Part shown: piece by piece, positions 15,101 through 24,210 of the stretch
Layout: every line of letters starts with the position of its first letter
How positions within the stretch are numbered: the stretch's first letter is position 1
Assembly: GCA_948567375.1 (NCBI GenBank)
Contig: OX419757.1
Location: forward strand, 39,742,001 to 39,806,000
Reading direction: 5' to 3'
Origin: Lunularia cruciata
Lineage: Eukaryota > Streptophyta > Marchantiopsida > Lunulariales > Lunulariaceae
Length of the DNA: 64,000 bases
Made by a program: the position numbers and the translations under genes
The notes under the pieces: model-generated
Seen by the model: only the letters and a program-made list of their open reading frames with translations
What the model was told of the DNA's origin: nothing
Database searches by the model: none

Positions 15101-17169
15101 ATAATTGAAACAAATTGAGAGTAACATATAGTAAACAACAACCGTGAAATTGAGAACTCTATGCAAACGAACTGCGAGAAATAGGAAACGCTATGTAAAA
15201 GACTGCCAGTAAGCAGTGCATGAACAATAAAAATTAAAAATGTGAGCTGGAGTCAGGTAGGAACACTGTACACAAAAGTAGAATGCATCGAATGTAACTT
15301 GACGCGAAGGCATAATTGAAACAAATTGAGAGTAACATATAGTAAACAACCGTGAAATTGAGAACTCTATGCAAACTACTGCAAGAAATAGGAAACGCTA
15401 TGTAAAAGACTGCCAGTAAGCAGTGCATGAACGATAAAAATTAAAAATGTGAGCTGGAGTCAGGTAGGAATACTGTACACACGAGAGGTCGAACCCAGGA
15501 ATCAGTCAAAGAGCGAAGGAAAAATAATAGGGAGGGAGGGAGGGAATTAGCTGGGGAATGGAGGAGTGGAAGAATGCGAGAGCTATAGGATGGTGTGGCT
15601 GCAGAAACCTGTCGAAGTGTAACAGGGTAACGAGAGCGAAGCGAGAAGGTGTATGGATATACATATATGAGAGCAGAAGCCGTTCTGGGAACGGGTGATC
15701 CAGAACTCATGAAATGCAAATGATTGGTAACCAAGATGTACTTTATGCACAATGCTAGAATAGTGATAAATCCATAAAGTAGAATGCATCGAATGTAACC
15801 TGAAGCAAAGGCATAATTGCAACAAATTGAGAATAACATATATCTGAAGGACTAGTAAACAACTTGAAATCGATAACAGCTATGCAAACGAATGCGAGAA
15901 ATATAAAACAGCATGTAATTAACCACCAATAAGCAGTGCGTGAATGATGAAAATTAAGACGTAGGCTGGAGCCGGTGGGAACACTGTAGACACGGGAGGT
16001 CGAACCATGAATCAGGCAAAGAGCGAAGGAAAAAAAAAAAGGGACGGAATTAGCTGGGGAAATACAAGGCAGGGTATATACATCTGAACGAAGTAATCAT
16101 GTAACGTAATCATGTCTAGTGAAACTGCTATGGGTGTCGGTATAAATCATTTCCACTAAAATATTAAGGAACCACTAACAGTGGTTTGCCCGAGGAAGAG
16201 TAAAAAAAAATAGACGAATCAAAGCAAAAAAGCAGTTTCAAGACTATTTTAATTATCATTGAATGAACTTGATGTCTAATCGGCATTTGCACAGGTTGTA
16301 CACTCATATATAAAATGCCTTGAATCATGTATTGAATTATAAGTGAATCATAAGTGTGGAATCATTTAGGTGAGAATTTATCATCAAGATATACCATAGC
16401 ATGCTCGCACATTGGTTTAATTAATCCAGGCGAGAACAAAAAATCCAAATTTTTCATTTAGCTGTAATTGAAACTAACCTTGGAGAGAATATCTTTGTTC
16501 CGCAATTTGTCGGCCGAGAAAGATAGCTGGTTCCATGCACAAAACGGAAGCTCAAGGTCAGAACCACAAACCAAAAGATTTACTCCATGCAAGCAAAGAA
16601 AATATTATGTCAGTTGGCTTTCAACGAAGGAATGGATCAAGCAAGCTAATGCTTCAAAACGGTTCCATGCACATAACGAAAGCTCAAAGTCAGAACCACA
16701 AACGAAGAGATTTACTCCATGCAAGCAAAGAAAATATTATGTCAGTTGCCTTCCAACGAAGGAATGGATCAAGCAAGCTACTGCTTCAAAACGCTGCAAT
16801 TCTGAGCTCAAGCTCTAAAAGTGCGTTCTAACATCAACAAACCAAAACTTGATCACATTTCAAAGTTCTGATATTGCTAATATGGAGCATGGTAGATTTA
16901 AGCGAATATCATGAAGGTGGGAGTGGGTTTTGTATAATCGGATTGGCGACATTCCAGGGGAATATCCAAGAATTCCAGCAAGCTGCAGTTTCAGTTCAAC
17001 AGAAAACAACAGGAGGAGATGTCACCTCAACTTGAGTACAATAACCATGTGAACCTGTAATCTTCTCGACCGCTTCCATAACCTCAAGCCTTCCATCTAC
17101 AACACCCTTTGACGGAGCTTCCCCTACTGCTTGCCGGCCCCCAGCTAAATCACCCCAACAGCTCCCCAT
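126..17169 (-). CDS. BONZAI/copine-family protein, 5' three-fifths of the gene (partial)
   Basis: Eight exons splice into one frame of 277 codons plus 2 bases, and the gene runs off the left edge. Exons from 5' to 3' on the minus strand are 17169-17026, 16526-16479, 9276-9128, 7554-7506, 5880-5824, 5479-5297, 628-488 and 187-126. All introns are GT-AG and phases agree throughout. The product starts MGSCWGD, with Gly2 for myristoylation and Cys4 for acylation as in plant BON proteins. Residues about 46-180 form C2A (SDPM at 65-68, YDIDTKF at 118-124). Residues about 180 onward form C2B (KSDPFLVF at the exon 6/7 join). The vWA domain is not in the window. Copines are Ca2+-dependent phospholipid-binding proteins at the plasma membrane; plant BON proteins restrain immune receptors. 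Loop 3 of C2B reads CLNFKNSG, so the usual acidic Ca2+ ligands are replaced. I am very sure of the family, but not which paralogue this is. Confidence 0.93.
488..628 (-). CDS. copine exon 7 (C2B core)
   Basis: It holds 47 codons from DPFLVFSRVREDG to TLAQLCNGDK, with a CTACAG acceptor and GTGAGT donor. It contains KTEVKKNTLKPEWKP, the conserved C2B strand block of copines. It is separated from exon 6 by a 4.7-kb repeat-filled intron. Confidence 0.93.
1025..1050. repeat. CA microsatellite
   Basis: A run of CA units with single interruptions, within copine intron 6. Confidence 0.85.
1800..4450 (+). repeat. R1 dispersed repeat, copies 1-5
   Basis: Five copies of the R1 head motif (GGGTTATCCAGAACTCAT preceded by a purine-rich GAGAGCAGAAG and TATATA) lie near 1850, 2050, 2755, 2825 and 3630. 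Each is followed by a variable length of the same downstream sequence (AAATTGAGAATA; GGAATGGAGGAGTGGA; TTTCTGCTCGAAAACTCATGA). Copies 3 and 4 are a short tandem duplication of the head. All have the same orientation. Confidence 0.85.
5217..5239. repeat. TA microsatellite
   Basis: Uninterrupted TA dinucleotides near the exon 6 end of intron 6. Confidence 0.85.
5297..5479 (-). CDS. copine exon 6 (C2A-C2B linker and start of C2B)
   Basis: It holds 61 codons between TTTTGCAG and GTGAGT, running from IITSPGQALTK through GTLTIRAEELARSK to ELDDKELFTKS. The last residues are the copine C2B lead-in (DKELFTKS-DPFL). Phase is 0 on both sides. Confidence 0.92.
5824..5880 (-). CDS. copine exon 5 (end of C2A)
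   Basis: It holds 19 codons, ending HLGETDCLLSE, between a TGCACAG acceptor and a GTGATG donor. The motif matches the LGE-C-LSE end of copine C2A and reads directly into exon 6 (IITSPGQ). Confidence 0.9.
6195..7230 (+). repeat. R1 dispersed repeat, copies 6-7 (in copine intron 4)
   Basis: Head motifs near 6240 and 6650 are followed by R1 body sequence up to about 7220, where it breaks into TA-rich DNA. A short TTTAGGG telomere-like stretch sits at about 7308-7321. Confidence 0.82.
7506..7554 (-). CDS. copine exon 4 (C2A Ca2+ loop)
   Basis: It is 49 bases flanked by a TTGACAG acceptor and a GTATGT donor. It encodes FKIYDIDTKFNGVPVQ after completing the split Val codon. The D-x-D of the C2A calcium-binding loop is present. 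Confidence 0.92.
7690..8880 (+). repeat. R1 dispersed repeat, copy 8 plus a degenerate head (in copine intron 3)
   Basis: The head is near 7735 and the body continues through the GGAATGGAGGAGTGGA block at about 8230 to the CGAAAACTCATTGAG block near 8530. Inside it, a segment of about 63 bp (ACGTGCTGTAAGAGCCCACC and following) is tandemly repeated at about 8020-8130. A degenerate second head lies at 8810-8860. Confidence 0.82.
9128..9276 (-). CDS. copine exon 3 (C2A core)
   Basis: It holds 49 codons plus 2 bases, from SDPMLVAYIKK to EEIQPL, with a GTAAGT donor. It contains the first C2A calcium-loop Asp (SDP) and the RTEVILNSLKPRW segment typical of copines. The split Val codon is completed by the first base of exon 4. 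Confidence 0.93.
9585..10860 (+). repeat. R1 dispersed repeat, headless copy with intact tail (copine intron 2)
   Basis: It lacks the head motif but runs through the R1 body to the R1 tail (ACTACTGGTGGGCTC and TAGATACTAAGCCCATGATA, ending near 10855). Together with the 12840-14392 region it defines the full tail of R1. Confidence 0.75.
10912..11996 (+). repeat. R1 dispersed repeat, copy 9
   Basis: It starts CCACATATATAGGTATATGAG with the head at about 10945-10972 and extends through the body. It ends at the next unit, which starts with the same CCACATA sequence near 12000. Confidence 0.82.
11997..12834 (+). repeat. R1 dispersed repeat, copy 10
   Basis: The head is at about 12020-12052, and part of the head-distal segment is repeated at 12093-12150. 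The body ends near 12730 in a different purine-rich sequence before copy 11. Confidence 0.8.
12835..14392 (+). repeat. R1 dispersed repeat, copy 11 with intact tail
   Basis: The head is near 12850-12875 (the AACTC part is lost). The body runs to 13390 and a diverged middle to 14150, and the tail ends TAGATACTAAGCCCATGATA at about 14371-14390. On the minus strand this end reads TGTTATCATGGGCTTAG, an LTR-like start, and it directly follows the reverse transcriptase fragment. Confidence 0.75.
14219..14243. repeat. AT microsatellite
   Basis: A run of TA units inside the R1 copy 11 tail region. Confidence 0.85.
14430..14935 (-). pseudogene. Penelope-like reverse transcriptase fragment
   Basis: An open frame of about 168 codons reads on the minus strand from the R1 boundary to a stop near 14447. 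It carries the RT catalytic box CRYVDDLLVVGSG. About 60 residues later there is a YLDCCI segment, then VSIYDKKELPH, then KLGIIKSECVRYRWICNSKK. The order R-Y-x-D-D, then F/YLD-x-x-I, then GII-x-x-E-C-x-R-Y fits Penelope-like elements better than LTR retrotransposon or LINE RTs. The fingers, thumb start and any GIY-YIG nuclease are missing, so this is a fragment. It is flanked on both sides by R1 units in the same orientation, which suggests R1 is the repeat flank (pseudo-LTR) of this element. It lies in copine intron 2. Confidence 0.55.
14940..16080 (+). repeat. R1 dispersed repeat, copies 12-13
   Basis: Heads are at about 14970-15000 and 15680-15712. A stretch of about 175 bp (15255-15430) repeats the segment just before it, a local tandem duplication. 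The R1 block ends near 16070, and no R1 sequence is visible to its right. Confidence 0.8.
16479..16526 (-). CDS. copine exon 2 (start of C2A)
   Basis: It holds 16 codons, LSFSADKLRNKDILSK, with a GTTAG donor after AAG. It continues exon 1 (QVE) in phase 0 and joins SDPM of exon 3. The acceptor has a weak pyrimidine tract and abuts a 132-bp tandem duplication. Confidence 0.85.
16529..16792. repeat. 132-bp tandem duplication in copine intron 1
   Basis: Two near-identical 132-bp units (16529-16660 and 16661-16792) differ at a few positions. The left unit starts at the 3' splice site of exon 2, so the duplication copied the sequence that lies just before the acceptor. An open frame of 116 codons on the plus strand is a by-product. 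Confidence 0.9.
17026..17169 (-). CDS. copine exon 1 (start codon, myristoylation site)
   Basis: It holds 48 codons from ATG at 17169-17167 to a GTGACA donor. It begins MGSCWGDLAGG and ends CTQVE. Gly2 and Cys4 are the expected lipidation sites. The start was chosen because the Met-Gly-x-Cys N-terminus is the copine/BON hallmark and no longer in-frame homology is visible upstream. A possible 3' splice site (TTTGCAG) lies about 30 bases upstream, so a 5'-UTR intron is likely. Confidence 0.88.
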
Positions 17170-19560
17170 CTTTGCTGTTGTGTTCTTTGAGCTTCAGGAA
17201 ACTGCAAATAGCCTTTTACCTGCGTCAGATTCAACACACAGTTTGTTCCGCTGACCAGATTCATCAAGCTTCTTGATGAATCTGGTCACTACATTTGCCT
17301 TCAGTGTCTTGGCAGAAGCAGCATCATAACAGAGTCACATGCAACTGGGAGGAGATTGAATGATATTAAGGATCCAGAAAGGACATCTGTGACCGCTAAT
17401 TAACAAGAGCAAAAATAAGCTTGAGATAGCTTCGCATAATTACTGAGAACAAGGCCTATTCTAATGCTTCTTTTTCAGAGACACTTTGTACTCCACTGAC
17501 CTTCAAAATTCGAAATTTGCTGAGTGCATAAAACCACAGGCTCTACCATGGAGGACGTCAATAGATTCCTGTCCTAGAGCCCTTAAAGAATCCAAAGTTG
17601 TGAAAGAATTAAAGCCACAGAAGAACATAAGGAAGTCGTTATTACGTTTCTGATTGCGTCGACAAGAAAAAGTATCAGTTACCCCTCTTCACGCCTCCTT
17701 ATCGAGTGCTCAAAGCGGGACGAAAAACCTTGCACCCGCATCAGAGAGATATATCTGAACTGCACAACCCCAAACAAGCTGAAGGTTACATATCTCATAG
17801 ACACCTGATGGTGGGAGTTGCCAAGAGTATCATACAGGTCCCAATTGAACAGATAGACGTTGAGGTTGCTCCACGATAAGTCCTCGTGTACATCACAACT
17901 AGCGCTCAATTTTCTCCACTGAGAAACATACCTGCTCCTGCTTGGTCCCATGAATCGTGCGACTCGTGTGGTCAAAGGTCAAAAGTATATGGAATCTTTT
18001 CCTAAAATTATATGAGGAGACCTCAAGATCTAAGAACCTATTTAAAGGCTTGATGCTTGGAACATCAGCACTGTTTCGCTGCCACACTTCATGTCCAAAA
18101 AGGTGCAGGGCGACGTACAGGACTTTCAGACACATTCAACTACACTAAAAAACGAAAACTCCAGTCCTTTTCTAGTCTCCAATACAGTCCGGATTAGAAC
18201 GTAAGCACGTGCTTTGACAAGCTTTGATGCAACTGCAACGGTTCTTCACGTAGGTCACTGCAATTCGACAACTTTGTTCTCCTCTGATTTCATATGCTTT
18301 TAAGGTCAAGCAAACCTTCTAACATTCGAGTAACAGTTCGATGGCTCTTATTCCAGCTCTTAAGTTTCTTGTGAGCAGAGCTCGTTTATGAATTTCATGC
18401 GTCAAATCTCGTCTTCCTGGTTAATAGTGCTACTCTGTAATTAGGCTTCAAGTAGGATAGTCGCTATGTCTAGTAACACTTGGCAATGAAATTCTTAGTT
18501 CGAGGATTGCAGTAGGAGAGGAAGGTTTCATATTCATAGAGCAGGAATGTCGTTATACAGGTAAAACAGTTCCTGCAACGTTATCTTGAAAATCTAAAAC
18601 CTTTCCAATGGTCCTTTTCAAACATCAGCACCCTAAACTCGAAGGTAAAATCTACCACACGGCAATCACTTCACCCGACAGCTAAATGAAACTGATCTTA
18701 CCAGCAAAACAAGGGTAAATAGACTCTGCTCCGAGCTCTTGGCTATCTCTGATCGCCTTTGAACTTGCAGGATAGATAGGTATTCTGTGACCGGCTGAAT
18801 TACAGAACTGACGAGTGTGAGCCATACGCTCTCAGATGCATACAGATAGTCCCTATCCTCCAGGAACTACTGTAACAGTCTACTGAAACAGATGTAAAAC
18901 CGTAAAAATATTTACAATGCTTGCTAAAGAACTCTGAAATCGCACTGAGACAGATCGGACGCACCCTGTGTATTCTGCACAATAAACTTGCAGCTAGAAT
19001 CTCCTCACGGCACCGAATCGCCTATTTCAAGCAACCATTGTGCTGGAGTTTCAGTTACTCCACAAAGACCAATCACTAGAACACCAGCTAGCGACAAACC
19101 TATAACTAGCGACATAGAACTGAACCTAAACTCTCCGGATTGTCAAGCGTCCTTCCCGTTCGGAAGATAGAGCTCCAGCAGTCGGAACCTTATTCAACAC
19201 TCGAACCACAAAACTTAAGTCAAACAAGTCGTGCAGCAAGATGGAATACGGACTTCAATAACTGCTGGCATATGCGAGACATGCACAATCCCGGGATACT
19301 CGCTATTTCCAGCATGTATGCAGAGTTGTTCTCGAGTCTCGAAGACTTGGGAGCATAAGCGCGACTATCACCTACCTACAATAAATTCGATCATAGAGCT
19401 CTTGAAGGATCGAGGATCCTGCGGGCCTCCAAGTTGCCGGCAGGAACCGTGATCGAGTCGACCTGGTGAAAGAAGCACAACTTTCAACACTTTTATCTCT
19501 TATACAACGTCCTTCCTGCTTTGATCACCGGTTCTTCCTTCCCGACTCTTACGCCAACCA
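17170..19560. other. copine 5' upstream / 5'-UTR intron region
   Basis: There is no R1 sequence or recognisable transposon here, and no convincing coding frame on either strand. It probably holds the 5' UTR, perhaps with a leader intron ending at TTTGCAG near 17198. A perfect hairpin lies at 17252-17288. Confidence 0.45.
17252..17288. other. perfect inverted repeat (17-bp arms, 3-base loop)
   Basis: The arms are 17252-17268 and 17272-17288 (TGACCAGATTCATCAAG and its exact complement) with loop CTT. It sits about 85 bases before the copine start codon. Confidence 0.9.
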
Positions 19561-20350
19561 CACCAGATGAAAAACCAGTCCTACCTTCCCTCCCCTCCCC
19601 GACTCGCCTCTCCCGACGAACAAGTCACAGTTGCAGGTGAAAAACACTCGGTCAATAGTCACCAAACGCCCAACGTCAGACGGGCCAATTACTACTGTAA
19701 CAGCGGCTGCAGAAGCGGAGGACTCAAAACTACAGGACCTTTGTTCTCAGCCTTCTTGTGTGTCGGTTTTCCCTCTCGTCGCATGCCTGTCTGTTCCGCC
19801 CCTGCGTCTGCTGACAGCGGCCGACGGTCCCGCGGGCCCCACTTTCCGTACCGTCTTCGGAACTCCTCTCTTCTATGCGTATTGTATTTCATCCAATCTG
19901 CAAAATATCTTGTCCATTTGATGGTATAGGGTAGTGAGCGCAGATATAGTAACAATTCGAAGTGGAAGCTTTAGCCCAGCTGATGAAGCACCAGTATGAT
20001 TTCCTCTCTAGGCATGTTTCAAGTGCCGGGGTATAATGCTTCACTCTTATAATCTACAACACTGCGTGTGCACGTTTACCGTATGTGTTTACGTTTCCTC
20101 GTATCATGGTTATGGCAGGGCTTCATCGCGTAGGGGAAGATAGACACGGCTCCTATTTCGAGTCGCCCGAATTGGAATCGCGGAAGATACCACGAGAAGA
20201 CGATTCGGCTTCGGTCTTACCATTCACGACGGCTTCTCCTCCTGGGGAATGCTTTCATGGGTATTAAAAAAGTGTAACGTTAGAGAGGACCAACTAGACT
20301 GCCACTGTACGCAAGGAGCATCTATACCGATGGCCACGTGTCCACGGATC
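19560..20350 (-). promoter_or_regulatory. CpG-rich putative promoter of the copine gene
   Basis: This is the only CpG-rich stretch of the left part (for example around 19800-19860 and 20110-20260). It lies upstream of copine exon 1 and shows none of the depletion seen elsewhere. A G-box core CACGTG is at 20335-20340. No clear TATA box was found. An open frame of 120 codons at 19567-19929 (plus) has no recognisable motif. The promoter role is inferred from position and composition only. Confidence 0.35.
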
Positions 20351-20859
20351 AGCGGCTTTCCGTCATAAAAGTTTGTGCCAGTCCATTGGTTGTCTTTGGA
20401 TAGCGCATCGTGATCCTGGACATTCTACGGCTACAGTACAGTCTGATAATAAGTGCTGTGAGAAGCCAAAAGTAGTACTGTGCGTCTGTGACATTCAAAC
20501 CTCCAACGCCTACTTTTGTTTACTGGAATGAGCTGTGTGACTCTTGGACGGACTGTGTTCCTTTGACAATACAATAGGGTTTAAAAAATGACTTTTGGCG
20601 GGTTTCTAAGGGTGATAGAGGGATATCCCTACAAAATTTTCACACTACCTGTACAAAACTAGCACTCAGAAAAGGAGAGGCTCATAAAATATTTTACGGT
20701 CCTCACCCCAAACCTTACCGTCCGTTTTCGCTTTCCCTCTTACTGAAAGTCTACGGGTCAAGATCAAGAACTGCTTGGAATTAATATTGAGTAGTTACGT
20801 ATTAATATCATTAAGGTACATGGAAATGGTGCAATGTTGCAGGAGTACTCTTGCTCAAA

Positions 20860-22738
20860 AATTTTAATTGCACTTGTCGCACCCATACAACTAGGAATGA
20901 TATTTCAGGGACAAGGATTCCCTTGTCCCGCCTAATTGTGGCGATGGCTTTGTTGTTTAGTTTTAGAGTTTATCATGGTCCTTTTAATGTTACTTTTACT
21001 AGTTTTCTAGTTCAATGGTTGATAGATGGAATTGGAATTTGCAATAGGAAGGCTCAATCAAGTCTTTATGCACTTTAATCCAAAACTTGACAGCATGTCA
21101 GCATTTTGGGGAGTGGGGAGTGAACAAAAGTACACACGGTTTGCAAGGAGAATAAAAAAAATTAGAGGTTAGAGTGTGGTGGCAAGTATGGAGTGCACAC
21201 CCCTGAATATAGATATAGAATGGTCTCTCACCATTTTTGTAGAATTCTAGTTTATCTTGAAGACCTTGACCATTTCAAACAAATCCAGGGAGGTAGTTGT
21301 AAGAAACTTGTCCAAATAGACTTGCTTTCAATTACATGGCCACCTATCTCATGAAGTTTGTGAAGAGTTTTCCCAAATCTATGAATGTAAAAACATTATA
21401 CAAGAAGTGTGCTCATATATGACTTCTCACATTTTTGCTTCTAACAAGTCTGCTCAAAATCAGAAAGACAGATGTACTAGAGAAGTACTCATTGGAAAAG
21501 AATTCCAATGAGGAAGAAGGATCATCAAGATAAGTTTAATTGCCAATGTCCACGTTATGCAAGGATGGATCTTTTCTTTGGGGTAAGAGCTAACATTTTG
21601 CTACCCATGCTTGTGACTTTAGGAGTTCAAAATGAATTTTTGGAGATGGTCATAAGAGGAAGTGGGATCTCAAGTTACAATTGAGAGGCACTCAAAGGAT
21701 GGTGTAGAAGAAAAACCTAGAGTGGGAAGTAATACCCCACATGCATGTACTTCATTGCATTCAGAGGTATTTTTGGTTCCTAGCATGCAAGAGTCATTTC
21801 CTTATGTGCTATTATTGCAAAAAGTTGAGGAAGAGTATATTGTGCAAGGGCTTGAGGAAGAGAATCATACGCCACCATTTGAAGAGGAAGAGAGTCAAAC
21901 TCCATCATTTCAATAGTAGAGATGGGAATGTAACAACTTTCCACCTCAACCATTTGTAGATGAGGAACAATGTTTATGAGAAGGAGAACATGGGGGTGAT
22001 ACAAAAGGAAAACAAGAAAGTGAATCTTGCAAAAGGAGAAGAGTTTCATACACAAAGACAACTTCTTCTTTTGCAAAACTATGGTAACCAAAACACCTTC
22101 ATTTGCCACTATAGTTGCATTTTCACAAGACCTTTCAAATGATACAAAATTGATGAGTGATTCTATAGAAGGAAGGCAAAGATGTAAATTGGTAGAAGTT
22201 AAAGCACAAAAAAATGCCAAGATGGAAAATTTAAGAATGAAAAGTGAAGTCAAGAAAATTATATTAAATTGCAACATAGAGAAAAAGAGAATTAAAGAAA
22301 GAAACTTGAAATCCAAGAGGTTTGTGTCTATGATATTAGAATTAGCAAATGTAACAAAGAACTCAAAGGAAACCAAAAGTATTATAAGTATTATGTCTCA
22401 TATAGAAAGTCCACTTGTTGAAATACAATAGAAATGAAAAATGTCTCATGCCTTCTTGTAGCTCAAGTGATAGTGATTAGTGTAAAAAGCATGAGATTTT
22501 TGTTTCATTTTAACTTTAAGCCTTAGTTGTAAATGAGTGGTGGCTTTAACTCTCATATCCACTTTGTCCTTACATACGCTTTGCTTTTATATTTTTTGTA
22601 TCCAAAAGAATTTTAAGTTGTGTTTCAAATTATACTTTATTTGTGATATATTTATCTACCATATGTGTTATAATCTACTAGCTAAGATGTGGATCTTGTT
22701 TCATTTGGTTTGATCTACAAGAGCAATCTAAACCAAAG
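20860..22738. other. unrecognised AT-rich repeat-like DNA, left flank of TE-C
   Basis: Composition changes sharply near 20860 to AT-rich sequence. On the plus strand there are lysine- and glutamate-rich open frames (21662-21916 and 22027-22431) and on the minus strand an overlapping 198-codon frame; none has a recognisable domain. They could be remnants of a retroelement's internal region. The stretch ends at the TE-C target duplication. Confidence 0.4.
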
Positions 22739-23178
22739 TGTAAAATTCCAAGACCGAGGAGAGAAATAGGAGAATGGAAGCTCACATTGGGATACTTGAA
22801 TAAGGGAAAACTCTGAATGCCTAGCAAGAGCTTCGGCTCTTGTATTTATATTGATCATACAAGGCTCTTGAGAAGCTTTTCAAGAAGCTCCCTTGAGCCA
22901 CTTTCTTGGAATGCAAGTCAAATTAATTGGGAAGAATCTCAAGAAGCTTCCTTCTAGAAGTCACTTACTTGGCGTGCAAGCTAAGCTAGTTGGAACCTTC
23001 TAGAAGTTTCCTTCTAGAAGTTTCCTTCTAGAAGCTACTTACTTGATGTGTAAGCTAAGCTAGCTGGGAAGCTTCCCAAGAAGCTTCCTAGATACTTTTG
23101 GAATATTCTAGGCTAATTTGTTTTATTTGCAACTTTGTTAGCCCTACTAACTTTGTCATTAAACTCCATATTGTTACA
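22739..23178 (-). repeat. TE-C 3' LTR
   Basis: 440 bp; on the minus strand it starts TGTAACAATATGG and ends TTTTACA. It contains short near-repeats of an AAGCTTCC/CTTCTAGAAG type. It aligns along its length to 27908-28325 with many substitutions and indels. Confidence 0.92.
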
Positions 23179-23192
23179 TATTCCCCCACCAC
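23179..23192 (-). other. TE-C polypurine tract
   Basis: The minus strand reads GTGGTGGGGGAATA immediately before the 3' LTR, the expected plus-strand primer. Confidence 0.75.
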
Positions 23193-23199
23193 TAGTTGG

Positions 23200-24210
23200 T
23201 GACGTCCTCGTTGCCATTGAAGCTTCAAACTCTTGGATGGCCATATGTGCATTTTAAAGGTGAGAAAGAGGTTCCCATGTTGCATCATGAAGGAGATACC
23301 TTTTCTAGACCTTATACTCCGTATGTTGTTGGCATCCTTGTTGAATGTGGTGATGTGCAAGGATACAATCAACTTTGTACTCCTCATGATCATTGATAGG
23401 GATGGGAGGGAAAGGAAGTTGGACACAAGAGGAAAAACAATATGGGTTAGGAACAAAGGGTTTCAACTTGGAAATGTAAAAGATAGGGTGGATGCGCATA
23501 TGACAAGGTAAGGCAAGTCGATAAGCAACAAGAGAGATTATTTGGGTGACATCAAAGGGTCCTATCCAATTAGTTGCAAGTTTACAAACTTGGGTATCAA
23601 GTGAGAGGGGTAGGTTAATAGAGGATAGCATGACTTTAGCACCGACTTCAAAGGTGAGATCACGACAATGGTGGTCTGCATATTGTTTTTGACAATTCTG
23701 AGCAACAAGGAAGTGAGATTTGGCTTGTTGGAGAGATTGGGATATAGTGGTCAAGAAAGTTGAAGTATAAGGGACCTGAGATGGAGGAGGAGTAAGAAGA
23801 GAATTTGGAACAAGCGGATCTTGGCCAAAATTGAGAAAGAAGGGAGAAAATCCGGTGCTTGCCTGTTTGGAATTATTGAGGTAAATTTTGCAATTGCAAG
23901 ACATTCATCCCAATTGGTATGGTGGACATTGATGAAGGCACACATCATATCCTCCAAGGTATAATTTGCACGTTCGGTTTGTCCATCAATTTGAGGAGGA
24001 TAGGCCGTAGACAAAGCAAGCTTGGTGTTGAGTATTTAGAAGAGTGCTTTCCAAAACTTCTTGGTGAATCATGGAGATGAGTACACATGGCATCCCATGA
24101 TTTTTGAAGACATTATTGAAGTAGATTTGCACTAAGGTTGGAGCATCTATGGTATCAAAGGTTGGTGCCAAGTGGATTTGCTTACTAAGCTTATCCACAA
24201 ACACCACGAT
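23200..24210 (-). pseudogene. TE-C integrase and chromodomain remnant
   Basis: Minus-strand fragments carry recognisable integrase pieces: FVDKLSKQIHLAP, then YPPQIDGQTERAN, then SPFFLNFGQDP, then NWIGPFDVTQ and HPIFYISKLKPF. A chromodomain begins with EEYKVDCILAHHH at about 23340-23380, and its end (LLHDATWEPLSHL) is found in a shifted frame at about 23260-23300. The second catalytic Asp region is destroyed (ISMIHQEV). The frame breaks more than once, so nothing functional is made. Confidence 0.8.

Noticed and set aside
16468-16818. 116-codon plus-strand frame with an internal repeat
   Set aside because: It is the 132-bp tandem duplication read in one frame and overlaps copine exon 2 and intron 1 on the opposite strand.
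19567-19955. Overlapping frames of 87-120 codons on both strands
   Set aside because: They occur because the region is GC-rich with few stops; no motif, and they sit in the presumed copine promoter.
21780-22376. 198-codon open frame on the minus strand
   Set aside because: Hydrophobic and low-complexity, antisense to lysine-rich plus-strand frames; its composition is explained by the complement of AAA/GAA-rich DNA. No domain.
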